From positions 1 to 64,000 of the forward strand of contig NZ_AUBW01000010.1 in NCBI RefSeq assembly GCF_000429445.1: a stretch of 64,000 bases of DNA. The letters are read 5' to 3'. This DNA comes from Algoriphagus terrigena DSM 22685. GTDB lineage: Bacteria; Bacteroidota; Bacteroidia; Cytophagales; Cyclobacteriaceae. Made by a program: the position numbers and the translations under genes. The notes beneath the pieces are model-generated. The model saw nothing but the letters and a program-made list of their open reading frames with translations, did no database searches and was not told where the DNA came from. Shown piece after piece: positions 17,299 to 24,644 of this stretch. Position 1 is the first letter of the stretch; each line of letters opens with the position of its first letter.

Positions 17299-18735
17299 AT
17301 GAAAACTCTCCAAAGCCGTCGCGATTTCCTAAAAAAAACCAGCGCCGCCGCCATGGCCACTATGGGTATGGGCGCTCCTTTGGCTGGATTGCTTTCGTCC
17401 TGCGGCACCACGACGTTACCCTCCACCGCGGATTCTGTGATATTGCTTTTCATGGCAGGTGGAATGGCGCATACTGAGACCTTTGATCCGAAAAAATATA
17501 CTCCTTTCCGCAAGGGCATGGAGTCCAAAGAAGTCCTGAGTACGTTCCCTTCCATCCCCACCAAACTCGACGGAATTCAAATTTCCGAAGGTTTGGAAAA
17601 CATTGCCTCAATCTTGGACAAGGGGACGCTAATCCGCTCCTACCAGGCCGCAGATTTGGGACATATCCTCCACACGCGACACCAGTATCACTTTCACACC
17701 TGCTACGAGCCGCCGCAATCCGTCGTCGTGCCACATCTCGGAAGCTGGATCGCCAAGGAAAAAGGAGCTTTGAATCCGGTCATTCCGCCTTTCATCAACA
17801 TTGGTCAGGATTTTTCCGTGGGAGAAGGTGAAGAATTGAAGGCATTTCACAGCGCAGGGTTTCTCGGATCGGAGCACGGGCCGTTTTTGATTCCAGACCC
17901 TTCCACCGGGCTGGAAGCTGTCCGGCCTCCCGTGGGAATGGATTCGAAGCGATTTGAGTCCAGAAATCAGCTGTACAAAGACTTGATCTCGGCTGGACCG
18001 ATGGGAGAATTTGGCTCCGACTATCAGAAGGAATCACTCAAACGCTCCATGGAGCAAGCCTACATGTTGCTGAATTCACCGGAAGCGAAGGCTTTTGATC
18101 TGAGTCAGGAACCCAAAGAAAATTACGACAAGTACAACACGGGGAAGTTTGGACTAGGCTGCCTCCTGGCCAAGAGGCTGGTAGATCAGGGAGCCCGCTA
18201 CATCACGGTGACGACGGAATACGTCCCGTTTTTCGGTTGGGACACGCATGACAACGGCCACACCCGACTCAAGGACATGAAAAAGATGATCGACGCGCCG
18301 ATCTCGCAACTGATCAAGGATCTGGATCAAAGCGGAAGATTGGATCGAACGCTGGTCATCGTGGCAAGCGAATTCAGCCGGGACATGCTGACCGAAGGCC
18401 GTCCGGATCTGAAGGTGCTCGACCAGGTGGAAGTGCCGGATATCATCGACGATTTAAAGAACTACGGGATGCACCGGCATTTCACAGATGGCTGCTCGAT
18501 GCTGATGTTTGGTGGTGGGATCAAAAAGGGCCATGTATTCGGTAAAACTGCCGACGAGCGTCCCTGCAAAACGATCGAGAATCCAATCAAGATCGATGGC
18601 ATTCATCAGACAGTTTACCATGCTTTGGGTATTCCTCCTGACAAAAATTACGAGATCGAACAGCGTCCCTTCTACACCACACCGGACGGACATGGGAAGG
18701 TTGAGTATGGGTTGTTGGCAAACGCTGAGGTCTGA
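17299..18735 (+). CDS. DUF1501 family Tat-exported protein
   Basis: A 478-residue protein with a twin-arginine signal (QSRRDFLKKTSAAAMATMGM) and a DUF1501 fold related to alkaline-phosphatase/sulfatase-like enzymes (VILLFMAGGMAHTETFDPK; FGWDTHDNGH; VASEFSRDM). DUF1501 proteins are almost always encoded beside PSD1/DUF1549 proteins, as here, which implies a joint extracytoplasmic function still unassigned. Tat export suggests it folds, possibly with a metal, before secretion. It ends at TGA 18735, directly abutting the stop of the convergent gene at 18736 with no intervening terminator. Confidence 0.92.
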   Translation: MKTLQSRRDFLKKTSAAAMATMGMGAPLAGLLSSCGTTTLPSTADSVILLFMAGGMAHTETFDPKKYTPFRKGMESKEVLSTFPSIPTKLDGIQISEGLENIASILDKGTLIRSYQAADLGHILHTRHQYHFHTCYEPPQSVVVPHLGSWIAKEKGALNPVIPPFINIGQDFSVGEGEELKAFHSAGFLGSEHGPFLIPDPSTGLEAVRPPVGMDSKRFESRNQLYKDLISAGPMGEFGSDYQKESLKRSMEQAYMLLNSPEAKAFDLSQEPKENYDKYNTGKFGLGCLLAKRLVDQGARYITVTTEYVPFFGWDTHDNGHTRLKDMKKMIDAPISQLIKDLDQSGRLDRTLVIVASEFSRDMLTEGRPDLKVLDQVEVPDIIDDLKNYGMHRHFTDGCSMLMFGGGIKKGHVFGKTADERPCKTIENPIKIDGIHQTVYHALGIPPDKNYEIEQRPFYTTPDGHGKVEYGLLANAEV

Positions 18736-19503
18736 TCATTCCTTTCCAGCAAATCTGCCTGAAATCAAAAACCTGAGTCCAATAGAAACAAACTCATTGT
18801 TGAGCAAAAAGTACTCCTCGGAAGGTTCTTTAAGGGTAGAAATGTTGTACTGTATCTCCAACTTCGCCTGGGGAAATCCTCCGCGGATCAGAATCCCGGG
18901 TTCGAACATCACTTTGTGGTTTATTTCGTCAAGAAATTCTCCGGAGTTGATCGGCATTCCATCCAAAACCAGTTGCAGGTCATCGCCCGAGGTGATGTTC
19001 AAATAAGAAATTCTTGGAGTGAGCGCCATGTCAAAATACCTGGTGGTAAAACCAATGCTGGGCTGAATAAAGGGCTTGATATAGTTTACATGAAGCTTTG
19101 ATCCGCTATTGACTATAGACGTATTCTTGATGGAGGCTGTTCCGACTCCTGCGTAGCCTTCGTAGCTAATCTTCTTGTCCGGATTCCCACCGAAAAGCCC
19201 CACCCCCAGCTCAAAATAGGAGCCTTTTCCTTCCCATTCGTCACCTTGATCTTCGGCTCCTTTCATGGAATAGAAGCTGGAAATGACTCCTACCTTGTCC
19301 GAGATGGCATAGGCTCCCTGAAGCCCCACTCCATTGGCTATCCAGGCGCCATCGCTGCTGGAGTAGCTCACCTGCCCGCTAAACTCCCCCTTCTCTTGTA
19401 GCAGCGGGACGTTCTGTCCCACATTCGAATACAATACCGGGCCGCATGCATAAAAACTGGCAGCCGCTAAGAACAAAAGCAGAAATCTGAGAGAAGCTTT
19501 CAT
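18736..19503 (-). CDS. Outer-membrane-type lipoprotein of unknown function
   Basis: A 255-residue protein starting at 19503 (MKASLRFLLLFLAAASFYAC), with lipobox Cys20. Nine more codons are open upstream but would spoil the signal. The mature part is a run of alternating beta-strands (GEFSGQVSYSSSDG, GLQGAYAISDKVGVISSFYS, SIGFTTRYFDMALTPRISYL) ending in RFLISGRFAGKE, which suggests a small beta-barrel with Bacteroidota outer-membrane character. No enzyme motif is present. Its stop touches the stop of DUF1501 on the other strand. Confidence 0.8.
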   Translation of the reverse strand: MKASLRFLLLFLAAASFYACGPVLYSNVGQNVPLLQEKGEFSGQVSYSSSDGAWIANGVGLQGAYAISDKVGVISSFYSMKGAEDQGDEWEGKGSYFELGVGLFGGNPDKKISYEGYAGVGTASIKNTSIVNSGSKLHVNYIKPFIQPSIGFTTRYFDMALTPRISYLNITSGDDLQLVLDGMPINSGEFLDEINHKVMFEPGILIRGGFPQAKLEIQYNISTLKEPSEEYFLLNNEFVSIGLRFLISGRFAGKE

Positions 19504-19819
19504 GACCAATTTATTTTGAGTGAAAATCATCTTATCGAATTTCGAAAAGTCCCATTAGTAGTGAGCTTCACGAATTACTTATCGGATATCTGTTTTTATT
19601 CCTTTTCACCAAAAAACCGAAAGCTCCCAACCATCACCACATCCGGCGCATTTTTATCCAAAACGATCCAGAAGTATCTGAAAAAATCCAGTTCAAATGG
19701 AAAATACGCCGCCGGTCAGAAATCAGCAACCTTGGGAAAAGCATCCGTTAAACCTTCTGTCCCACCCAAAATCAAAGACGGATACATTCAGTAACAATCA
19801 AACCAAACCATTTTAAAAC
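19504..19819. other. Divergent intergenic region, nothing recognised
   Basis: About 316 bp between the lipoprotein and the YceI gene. An open frame of 92 codons (19516-19794, plus strand) is present but has no homology I recognise and no good ribosome-binding site, so I treat the region as promoters and leaders. No hairpin or -7 consensus stood out. Confidence 0.3.
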
Positions 19820-20404
19820 ATGAAATTGATTACCACTTTAATCCTTGCAGCCGGAACATTGCTCGCTACCAACACCACCCTGGCTCCTGCCACAGTAAAC
19901 AAGACCGAAAGCACCGTCACCTGGAAAGCTGAGAAAGTGACAGGAAAGCACTGGGGCTATGTGCCGATCTCGGATGCCCAGCTCGACGTGGCAGGTGGCA
20001 AGATCACCGGTGGCTCCTTCGAAATGGACATGACCAACCTGACTGTGGAAGATCTGACCGATCCAAAATCAAAAGGCAATCTCACCAATCACCTGAAGTC
20101 TGACGACTTCTTCTCCGTGGAAAAATTCAACAAGTCCACCTTCAAAATCAAAGAAGCAAAGACTACCAATGGCACCGACTACACCATCTCCGGTGACCTG
20201 ACGATCAAAGGCACGACGCAGCCGGTTTCTTTTCCTGCCAAAGTATCGGTGTCCGGCAAAGAACTCACGGCTACCGGAGAGATCACCTTTGACCGTACCA
20301 AATTCGACATCAAGTACAGATCCAGCAACTTCTTCGAAGACCTGGCCGACAAAGCCATCTACGACGAAGTGAAACTGGAAGTGAAGCTGGTAGCGACTAT
20401 TTGA
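19820..20404 (+). CDS. YceI family periplasmic lipid-binding protein
   Basis: A 194-residue protein with a Sec signal (MKLITTLILAAGTLLATNTT) and a lipocalin-like YceI fold: ESTVTWKAEKVTGKHWGYVP, GGSFEMDMTNLTVEDL, LTIKGTTQPVSFPA and FDRTKFDIKYRSSNF are all family signatures. YceI proteins bind long-chain isoprenoid or other amphiphiles in a barrel. Their role is often isoprenoid transport or stress protection. The gene is monocistronic and followed by a strong bidirectional terminator at 20438. Confidence 0.93.
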   Translation: MKLITTLILAAGTLLATNTTLAPATVNKTESTVTWKAEKVTGKHWGYVPISDAQLDVAGGKITGGSFEMDMTNLTVEDLTDPKSKGNLTNHLKSDDFFSVEKFNKSTFKIKEAKTTNGTDYTISGDLTIKGTTQPVSFPAKVSVSGKELTATGEITFDRTKFDIKYRSSNFFEDLADKAIYDEVKLEVKLVATI

Positions 20405-20437
20405 TTGGAAAATTGAAAGATTTCAAAATTAAAAATT

Positions 20438-20467
20438 AGGCCTGGACGCAATTCCAGGCCTTTTTTT
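20438..20467. terminator. Bidirectional terminator between YceI and Fic genes
   Basis: A perfect 9-bp stem (AGGCCTGGA/TCCAGGCCT) with loop CGCAAT is followed by seven T on the plus strand. On the minus strand the hairpin starts just after the Fic stop and is followed by an AT-rich tract, so it can end both convergent transcripts. Confidence 0.88.
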
Positions 20468-21986
20468 ATGACTCCAGCAAACTTTGCAAAAACTTTGCAA
20501 AAGGCCGGATATTCTGAGCCGAACTGGCTGATTCCAGCGCGTTCATGTACTCTTCTCTCCTGCTCATGGGCACAATTGTCCAGGGATATCCGCCGGAAGC
20601 CATTAATAGATTCATCAGAAACCGGGCAATCCGGCCATTTCCATCCACATACGGATGGATATATACAAAGGCAAAATGGCCCAAAACAGCTCGAACCGCA
20701 GCACTTTCTTCTGAAGAAAGCAATTCAAAATAGGCAGGCATCAAATCCCTGACCAGCTCGCTTCCCGGCGGCACATGCTTGGACTGACGGATGTAAACAG
20801 GCTGATTGCGATATCCCGCCAAGTCTGAGGCACGGATAATCCCTGCCTCTACGCTCGGTGCAAATAGCTCCCGATACCAAGTCCGATGCGCAGACTCTGC
20901 AACTTTTCCGGATTCAGCACCTTCAAGCACGGCTTGGAGTTCTTTTTTCACTGACTGAAAGGCAAGCCAATACCCTCTGGCGGCCATTGCATCCCGATGC
21001 TGCCGGTCTGAATCCCGGGCCTCCGGCTGCCAATTCCCCGCTTTGATTCGCTCGATCAAGTCTGCCGATACCCGATAGCCTTCGATCGAAAGCGAGTTAT
21101 AGGCATCGTTGACAAAGAGGTCAGAAACGCGCTTGAGGTAGCCTTCACGGTCCGCAGGTATCCCCGGCTCTTCGGGAAACTCTTCCAAAACCGTCTCCCT
21201 CATGCTCGCCCACATCAGATGAAGGCGGTTTACCTGAGGCAAAACCTGCCTCGAAGGAAGCAACAAAGTACTCGGAGCCGCAAATGGATCCTGCTCGGTG
21301 ACCGCGTAGCCCACGCTCCGCATCCCAGCCAAGATATCATCTGCTATTGCATCCCGTCCGATATTCCGAAAGGCTCCAGCCAGTCTTCCCGCTACCACCG
21401 AATGGCCTCCGTCGAGAAGCTTGCGAAGCAAATCTGTGCCATCCCGAAAGGTGGCCAAAGCTGCCCGCACATCTACGGGATTGTTGCGAAAGAAAACTTC
21501 TGGACTATAAATGAGGGCCGATCCCAGGGAAAACAGCCGCAGTCCATGTGCGTCCACGACTGTCTCTTCTGCATCTGCCATCTTCGCTCTGGTCTCAAAG
21601 ATGGATGTATCAAATGGCAATTGGGTAGTCTGGTTACGGGCACCGGGAGCCCGAACCAGCAACTGTCTGGGTACAGTGAGATTGCCAGCATGGAGAATCA
21701 CCGATTGCTCGGGTGACAGGCTCCATTCCTTCCCAAACCGCTCCTCGAGGTATGCAGCACAGAAATACCAAAAGGAAGTGTACCAGGAAGTACTCTCCCC
21801 CGCAGGCTCATCCGGTCGGGTAGGAACATACCATCCCCGCATCACCTCTTTCAAAAAACCCGAACGAACCAGGCGCTCCCGATGGGTACGGCTCAGATCG
21901 GATGATTTGACGGCAATCTTTTCTACTTCCTGAAGATCCTTGAGGATGGTCAGGGAGTTAGCGAGTCTTTCGGAGATTGTAGCCAT
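20466..21986 (-). CDS. Fic AMP-transferase with AbiEi-like winged-helix N-terminus
   Basis: A 506-residue cytosolic protein. Residues about 10-60 resemble the winged helix of AbiEi-type antitoxins (LSRTHRERLVRSGFLKEVMR, then GWYVPTR), with an AbiEi-like middle (about 65-235). Residues about 285-500 are a Fic domain with an intact motif HPYVDGNGRIAR from His444. An N-terminal inhibitory motif, S298-xxx-E302-G303, fits the (S/T)xxxE(G/N) consensus, so this is a class II, self-inhibited Fic enzyme. It probably transfers AMP to a protein target. The N-terminal domain likely binds DNA. The promoter carries a 24-bp repeat array, which suggests autoregulation. Confidence 0.88.
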   Translation of the reverse strand: MATISERLANSLTILKDLQEVEKIAVKSSDLSRTHRERLVRSGFLKEVMRGWYVPTRPDEPAGESTSWYTSFWYFCAAYLEERFGKEWSLSPEQSVILHAGNLTVPRQLLVRAPGARNQTTQLPFDTSIFETRAKMADAEETVVDAHGLRLFSLGSALIYSPEVFFRNNPVDVRAALATFRDGTDLLRKLLDGGHSVVAGRLAGAFRNIGRDAIADDILAGMRSVGYAVTEQDPFAAPSTLLLPSRQVLPQVNRLHLMWASMRETVLEEFPEEPGIPADREGYLKRVSDLFVNDAYNSLSIEGYRVSADLIERIKAGNWQPEARDSDRQHRDAMAARGYWLAFQSVKKELQAVLEGAESGKVAESAHRTWYRELFAPSVEAGIIRASDLAGYRNQPVYIRQSKHVPPGSELVRDLMPAYFELLSSEESAAVRAVLGHFAFVYIHPYVDGNGRIARFLMNLLMASGGYPWTIVPMSRREEYMNALESASSAQNIRPFAKFLQSLLES

Positions 21987-21999
21987 TCTTTCCTTTTTC

Positions 22000-22032
22000 C
22001 AAAGGTAATTTAGCTTTTACGGTTTTACAATT
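22000..22032 (-). promoter_or_regulatory. Bacteroidota-type core promoter of the Fic gene
   Basis: On the minus strand, TACCTTTG (22007-22000) matches the -7 consensus TAnnTTTG exactly, and ATTG (22031-22028) lies about 20 bp upstream in the -33 position. A purine-rich AAGGAAAG precedes ATG 21986 by a few bases. The repeat unit starting at 22011 lies between the -33 and -7 boxes. Confidence 0.6.
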
Positions 22033-22120
22033 TTTAGCTTATATTGTTTTACAATTTTTAGCTTTTAATGATCTACAATATTTAGCTTTTAATGTTTTTT
22101 TTGTTTTAGCTTTTAATGCT
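22009..22120. repeat. Five 24-bp-phased repeats overlapping the Fic promoter
   Basis: The hexamer TAGCTT (AAGCTA in the gene's direction) starts at 22011, 22035, 22059, 22083 and 22107, an exact 24-bp period. Around it the unit is approximately TTTTACAATTTTTAGCTTTT, best conserved in the copies nearest the gene. One copy lies between the promoter boxes and the others extend upstream. This is the layout of a multi-site operator array. Confidence 0.85.
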
Positions 22121-22153
22121 TCTCAGGAAAAGGTCAACCTCCATAAACAAAAG

Positions 22154-22187
22154 CAGGCCGGAAAATTGACTTCCGGCCTGTTTTTTT
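22154..22187. terminator. Strong hairpin terminator downstream of GDPD gene
   Basis: A perfect 10-bp stem (CAGGCCGGAA/TTCCGGCCTG) with a 7-base loop. On the plus strand it is followed by seven T, although no plus-strand gene precedes it. On the minus strand it lies 40 bp after the phosphodiesterase stop and has a weaker T-rich tail. It also insulates the Fic promoter from upstream transcription. Confidence 0.8.
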
Positions 22188-22226
22188 CTTCTCTTTTGGG
22201 AGAAAGCTAAATCTCCTGCGCCGAAC

Positions 22227-23069
22227 TCACCTGCTATTTGCAGTGGAACGAACCTCCACCCAAAAATCAACGAGGTCGGTTTGAACCATCCTCGCACCGG
22301 GAGCGACCAAGTCCAGAGCAAGTTTGGGATCAGGGGTCGAATTCAATTTCCGGTCTAAATCCCCTAGGGAATTGATCCAGGTCTTCATCTCAAATTTGCG
22401 GCAAACCTTCATCGTCTTACTTGTGTAAAAGCTCGGATCGATGTGAACCATCGCCGGTGCGAAGCGCTTTTCCACAGCATAAATATCCTCCACAGAATAC
22501 GTTCTCGGCATCAGTTGGGCCTCTGGCATGAGACTGCGGACATGATCCAGCACGTCCCAATCCGAGTCGAAGAAAAACACCTGATCTGCCATATCCAATT
22601 CTTGTATGATAGGTACGAGATACTGGACTTTTTCAGTCTTTAGATCCAGGTCCACATAGACTTTCCCTTTGGCCAATTCCAAAGCTTCCCGCAGCGTGGG
22701 AATGTATTGGTCGGACTGGGTACCGTCGGTATTTTTCAGCTTTACCTTCTTGATCTGCTCGGCTGTCATGGTTTCCAGCGGGCCGCGGGCAGATACTGCA
22801 GTCCGGTTGACGGTGGCGTCATGGAGGAGAACGGGAACTCCATCTGAACTCACTTTGACATCAATCTCAATAATATCCACTCCGAGACGGATCGCTTCAC
22901 GAATAGCCGCCAGGCTGTTCTCCGGATAAACTGCATGTGCAGCCCTATGGGACGCAATGACCAAACTGTCCGGATGGTCCATCCGAACTTTAATTTCACT
23001 CAATTGGGCTTGTGCTCCTTGGGAAAGCAGGACAAAAAACAGCAGCACGAAAGAAATTCGGGAATTCAT
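22227..23069 (-). CDS. Secreted glycerophosphodiester phosphodiesterase family protein
   Basis: A 280-residue exported enzyme with a Sec signal (MNSRISFVLLFFVLLSQGAQ). ATG 23069 was chosen; 5 more codons are open upstream. The GDPD TIM-barrel motifs are present: ASHRAAHAVYPENS (catalytic His-Arg and Glu), DIIEIDVKVSSDGVPVLLHD (metal Glu/Asp and second His) and KVYVDLDLK. It likely hydrolyses glycerophosphodiesters or related phosphodiesters released from lipids. It lies 11 bp downstream of the purple acid phosphatase-like gene on the same strand. Together they look like a two-gene phosphate-scavenging operon. Confidence 0.9.
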   Translation of the reverse strand: MNSRISFVLLFFVLLSQGAQAQLSEIKVRMDHPDSLVIASHRAAHAVYPENSLAAIREAIRLGVDIIEIDVKVSSDGVPVLLHDATVNRTAVSARGPLETMTAEQIKKVKLKNTDGTQSDQYIPTLREALELAKGKVYVDLDLKTEKVQYLVPIIQELDMADQVFFFDSDWDVLDHVRSLMPEAQLMPRTYSVEDIYAVEKRFAPAMVHIDPSFYTSKTMKVCRKFEMKTWINSLGDLDRKLNSTPDPKLALDLVAPGARMVQTDLVDFWVEVRSTANSR

Positions 23070-23080
23070 GTTTGTGGGAG

Positions 23081-24415
23081 TCAATCGTTTCTTGAACCGG
23101 TTCGTTCGGGCGTGGATGGGATCTTGTTAACGATCTTGTTGCCGCCTTTTTTCTTGGTCATCACAAAGCTGTCATAAAGTTCGCCAGTACCCATGTACGA
23201 CTCATACACCAGTTCGTCGCCGTTGATACGGATCGTCTGGAACAGCTGCGTGTTGAAGGCACTTCTCACCATCCATTCCTGCTTATTTACATCATACATC
23301 TTTGGTCCCGCCACAGACACCACGTAGACCGGACCTTTGTCGTAGTCCAATTTATCTGACCCGGCAATGGTATTGGCCTGGCCTCTTGCATAGGCATGAT
23401 CATGCCCCTGCAGGACCATATCCACTCCAAACTCTTCGAAAATCGGTCTAAAATCCGCCAGCAACTTCACATTCGTCCGCTCCGCCTTGGTCGCATAAAC
23501 CGGATAATGAATAAAGACAAAAGTCCATTTCTTGGGATTGTTGGTCAAAATATCGCGTAACCATGCTTTCTGGATTTCCAGCATCTCATTGGACTCATCG
23601 ATCTGCTCGGTGTCCAAGGAGATCAGCTTCACGTCGGCATAGTTGACTTCGTAGGCTGTTTCTTGCAATTCTGCCACACCGATCGGACCGTTTGATGGCA
23701 GGTTAAACTGCGCTCTCCAGTGCTCGGTAATCTTGACATCGCGAAACTCATGGTTGCCGGGAGTCATGATCGTCGGGATCGATGAATGCAAAAATGCGCC
23801 TCCCTTGAACCATTCGCCCCATTCCAAATCCGAATTGTGACGGTTGATCAAGTCGCCCGCATGCAAGGTGACATCGACACGACCTGACTTCAGGTGCGAC
23901 TCCCGATATACTCGGCTCCATTGAGACAAAATATTTGTCTGCGCATCTCCATAGTACAGGATCGAAAATCCTGCTTTAGAATCCGGCATCTGGATCTGAA
24001 ACCATTCACTCCACAATCCCGGCTTGCCTACCCTATACATGTACATCGCGCCTGGAGTCAATTGATCGACTTTGACCGCGTGATTATTGAAATTCAAGAT
24101 CGGCTCATCTTCCTTTTCCGTGGTGAATTTGGAAGTGCTGGCGGAAAACTTCCTGACATCCTTCTGGAATTCCGGTCCGGGTGTTGCCGGTGCCAGCTCG
24201 AGAAATGACTCAGTGACGGCAGATTCCGTTCGCCAGTTTACTGCAATGGAAGTCTCACCGTTTTCGCCGGGATGAAGGATGATTCGGTCTGGTCGCGATC
24301 CCGCAATCGCCATCTTGCCGGGAATGGAATCCGCGATCTGGGCGACACTTTGGAGATGGGTGAGCAAGCCAATGGCGAGACCCAATACCAGAGAAGTTCT
24401 GAATTTAATGTTCAT
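23081..24415 (-). CDS. Purple acid phosphatase-like metallophosphoesterase
   Basis: A 444-residue exported enzyme (MNIKFRTSLVLGLAIGLLTH signal, start 24415). An N-terminal fibronectin-like purple acid phosphatase domain (about 40-150) precedes the dinuclear metal domain. Metal ligands are YYGDAQTN (Asp), LHAGDLINR (Asp), TPGNHEF (Asn-His), FIHYPVY (His) and LQGHDHAYAR (His-x-His). It probably releases phosphate from organic esters in the periplasm. The stop is 11 bp before the phosphodiesterase start, so the pair is probably co-transcribed, giving sequential diester and monoester cleavage. Confidence 0.92.
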   Translation of the reverse strand: MNIKFRTSLVLGLAIGLLTHLQSVAQIADSIPGKMAIAGSRPDRIILHPGENGETSIAVNWRTESAVTESFLELAPATPGPEFQKDVRKFSASTSKFTTEKEDEPILNFNNHAVKVDQLTPGAMYMYRVGKPGLWSEWFQIQMPDSKAGFSILYYGDAQTNILSQWSRVYRESHLKSGRVDVTLHAGDLINRHNSDLEWGEWFKGGAFLHSSIPTIMTPGNHEFRDVKITEHWRAQFNLPSNGPIGVAELQETAYEVNYADVKLISLDTEQIDESNEMLEIQKAWLRDILTNNPKKWTFVFIHYPVYATKAERTNVKLLADFRPIFEEFGVDMVLQGHDHAYARGQANTIAGSDKLDYDKGPVYVVSVAGPKMYDVNKQEWMVRSAFNTQLFQTIRINGDELVYESYMGTGELYDSFVMTKKKGGNKIVNKIPSTPERTGSRND

Positions 24416-24644
24416 AGAATGATAGAAAGTAAAAGCAGAACGACCGTTACCCACGATCATTCTGCCAAAAAAAACCACAGTCATATTACCTCATCAAGGT
24501 ATTAATCGGACTACTGACAATGAATAATAAACAGGCGTTTCCTTTAAAGCTGTTGGATTTAATGGTTTTTGAAAAAAGGAAAAGTCGTTGGCGTACCATT
24601 GTCGGCAGACCACGGTCTTGGTCAAAAATTAAAATTAAGCGTTG

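Noticed and set aside
19516..19794. 92-residue plus-strand open frame before the YceI gene
   Set aside because: Composition looks non-coding, no homology is recognisable and it covers the promoter region of two divergent genes.
22009..22120. CRISPR array
   Set aside because: The 24-bp period has no separate spacer of typical length, repeats are AT-rich and degenerate, and no cas genes are present.
22009..22187. Type III toxin-antitoxin RNA (ToxI-like repeats plus terminator) beside the Fic gene
   Set aside because: The hairpin is on the far side of the repeats from the toxin gene, the repeats overlap the promoter, and the neighbouring protein is Fic rather than a ToxN-type RNase. An operator array fits better.
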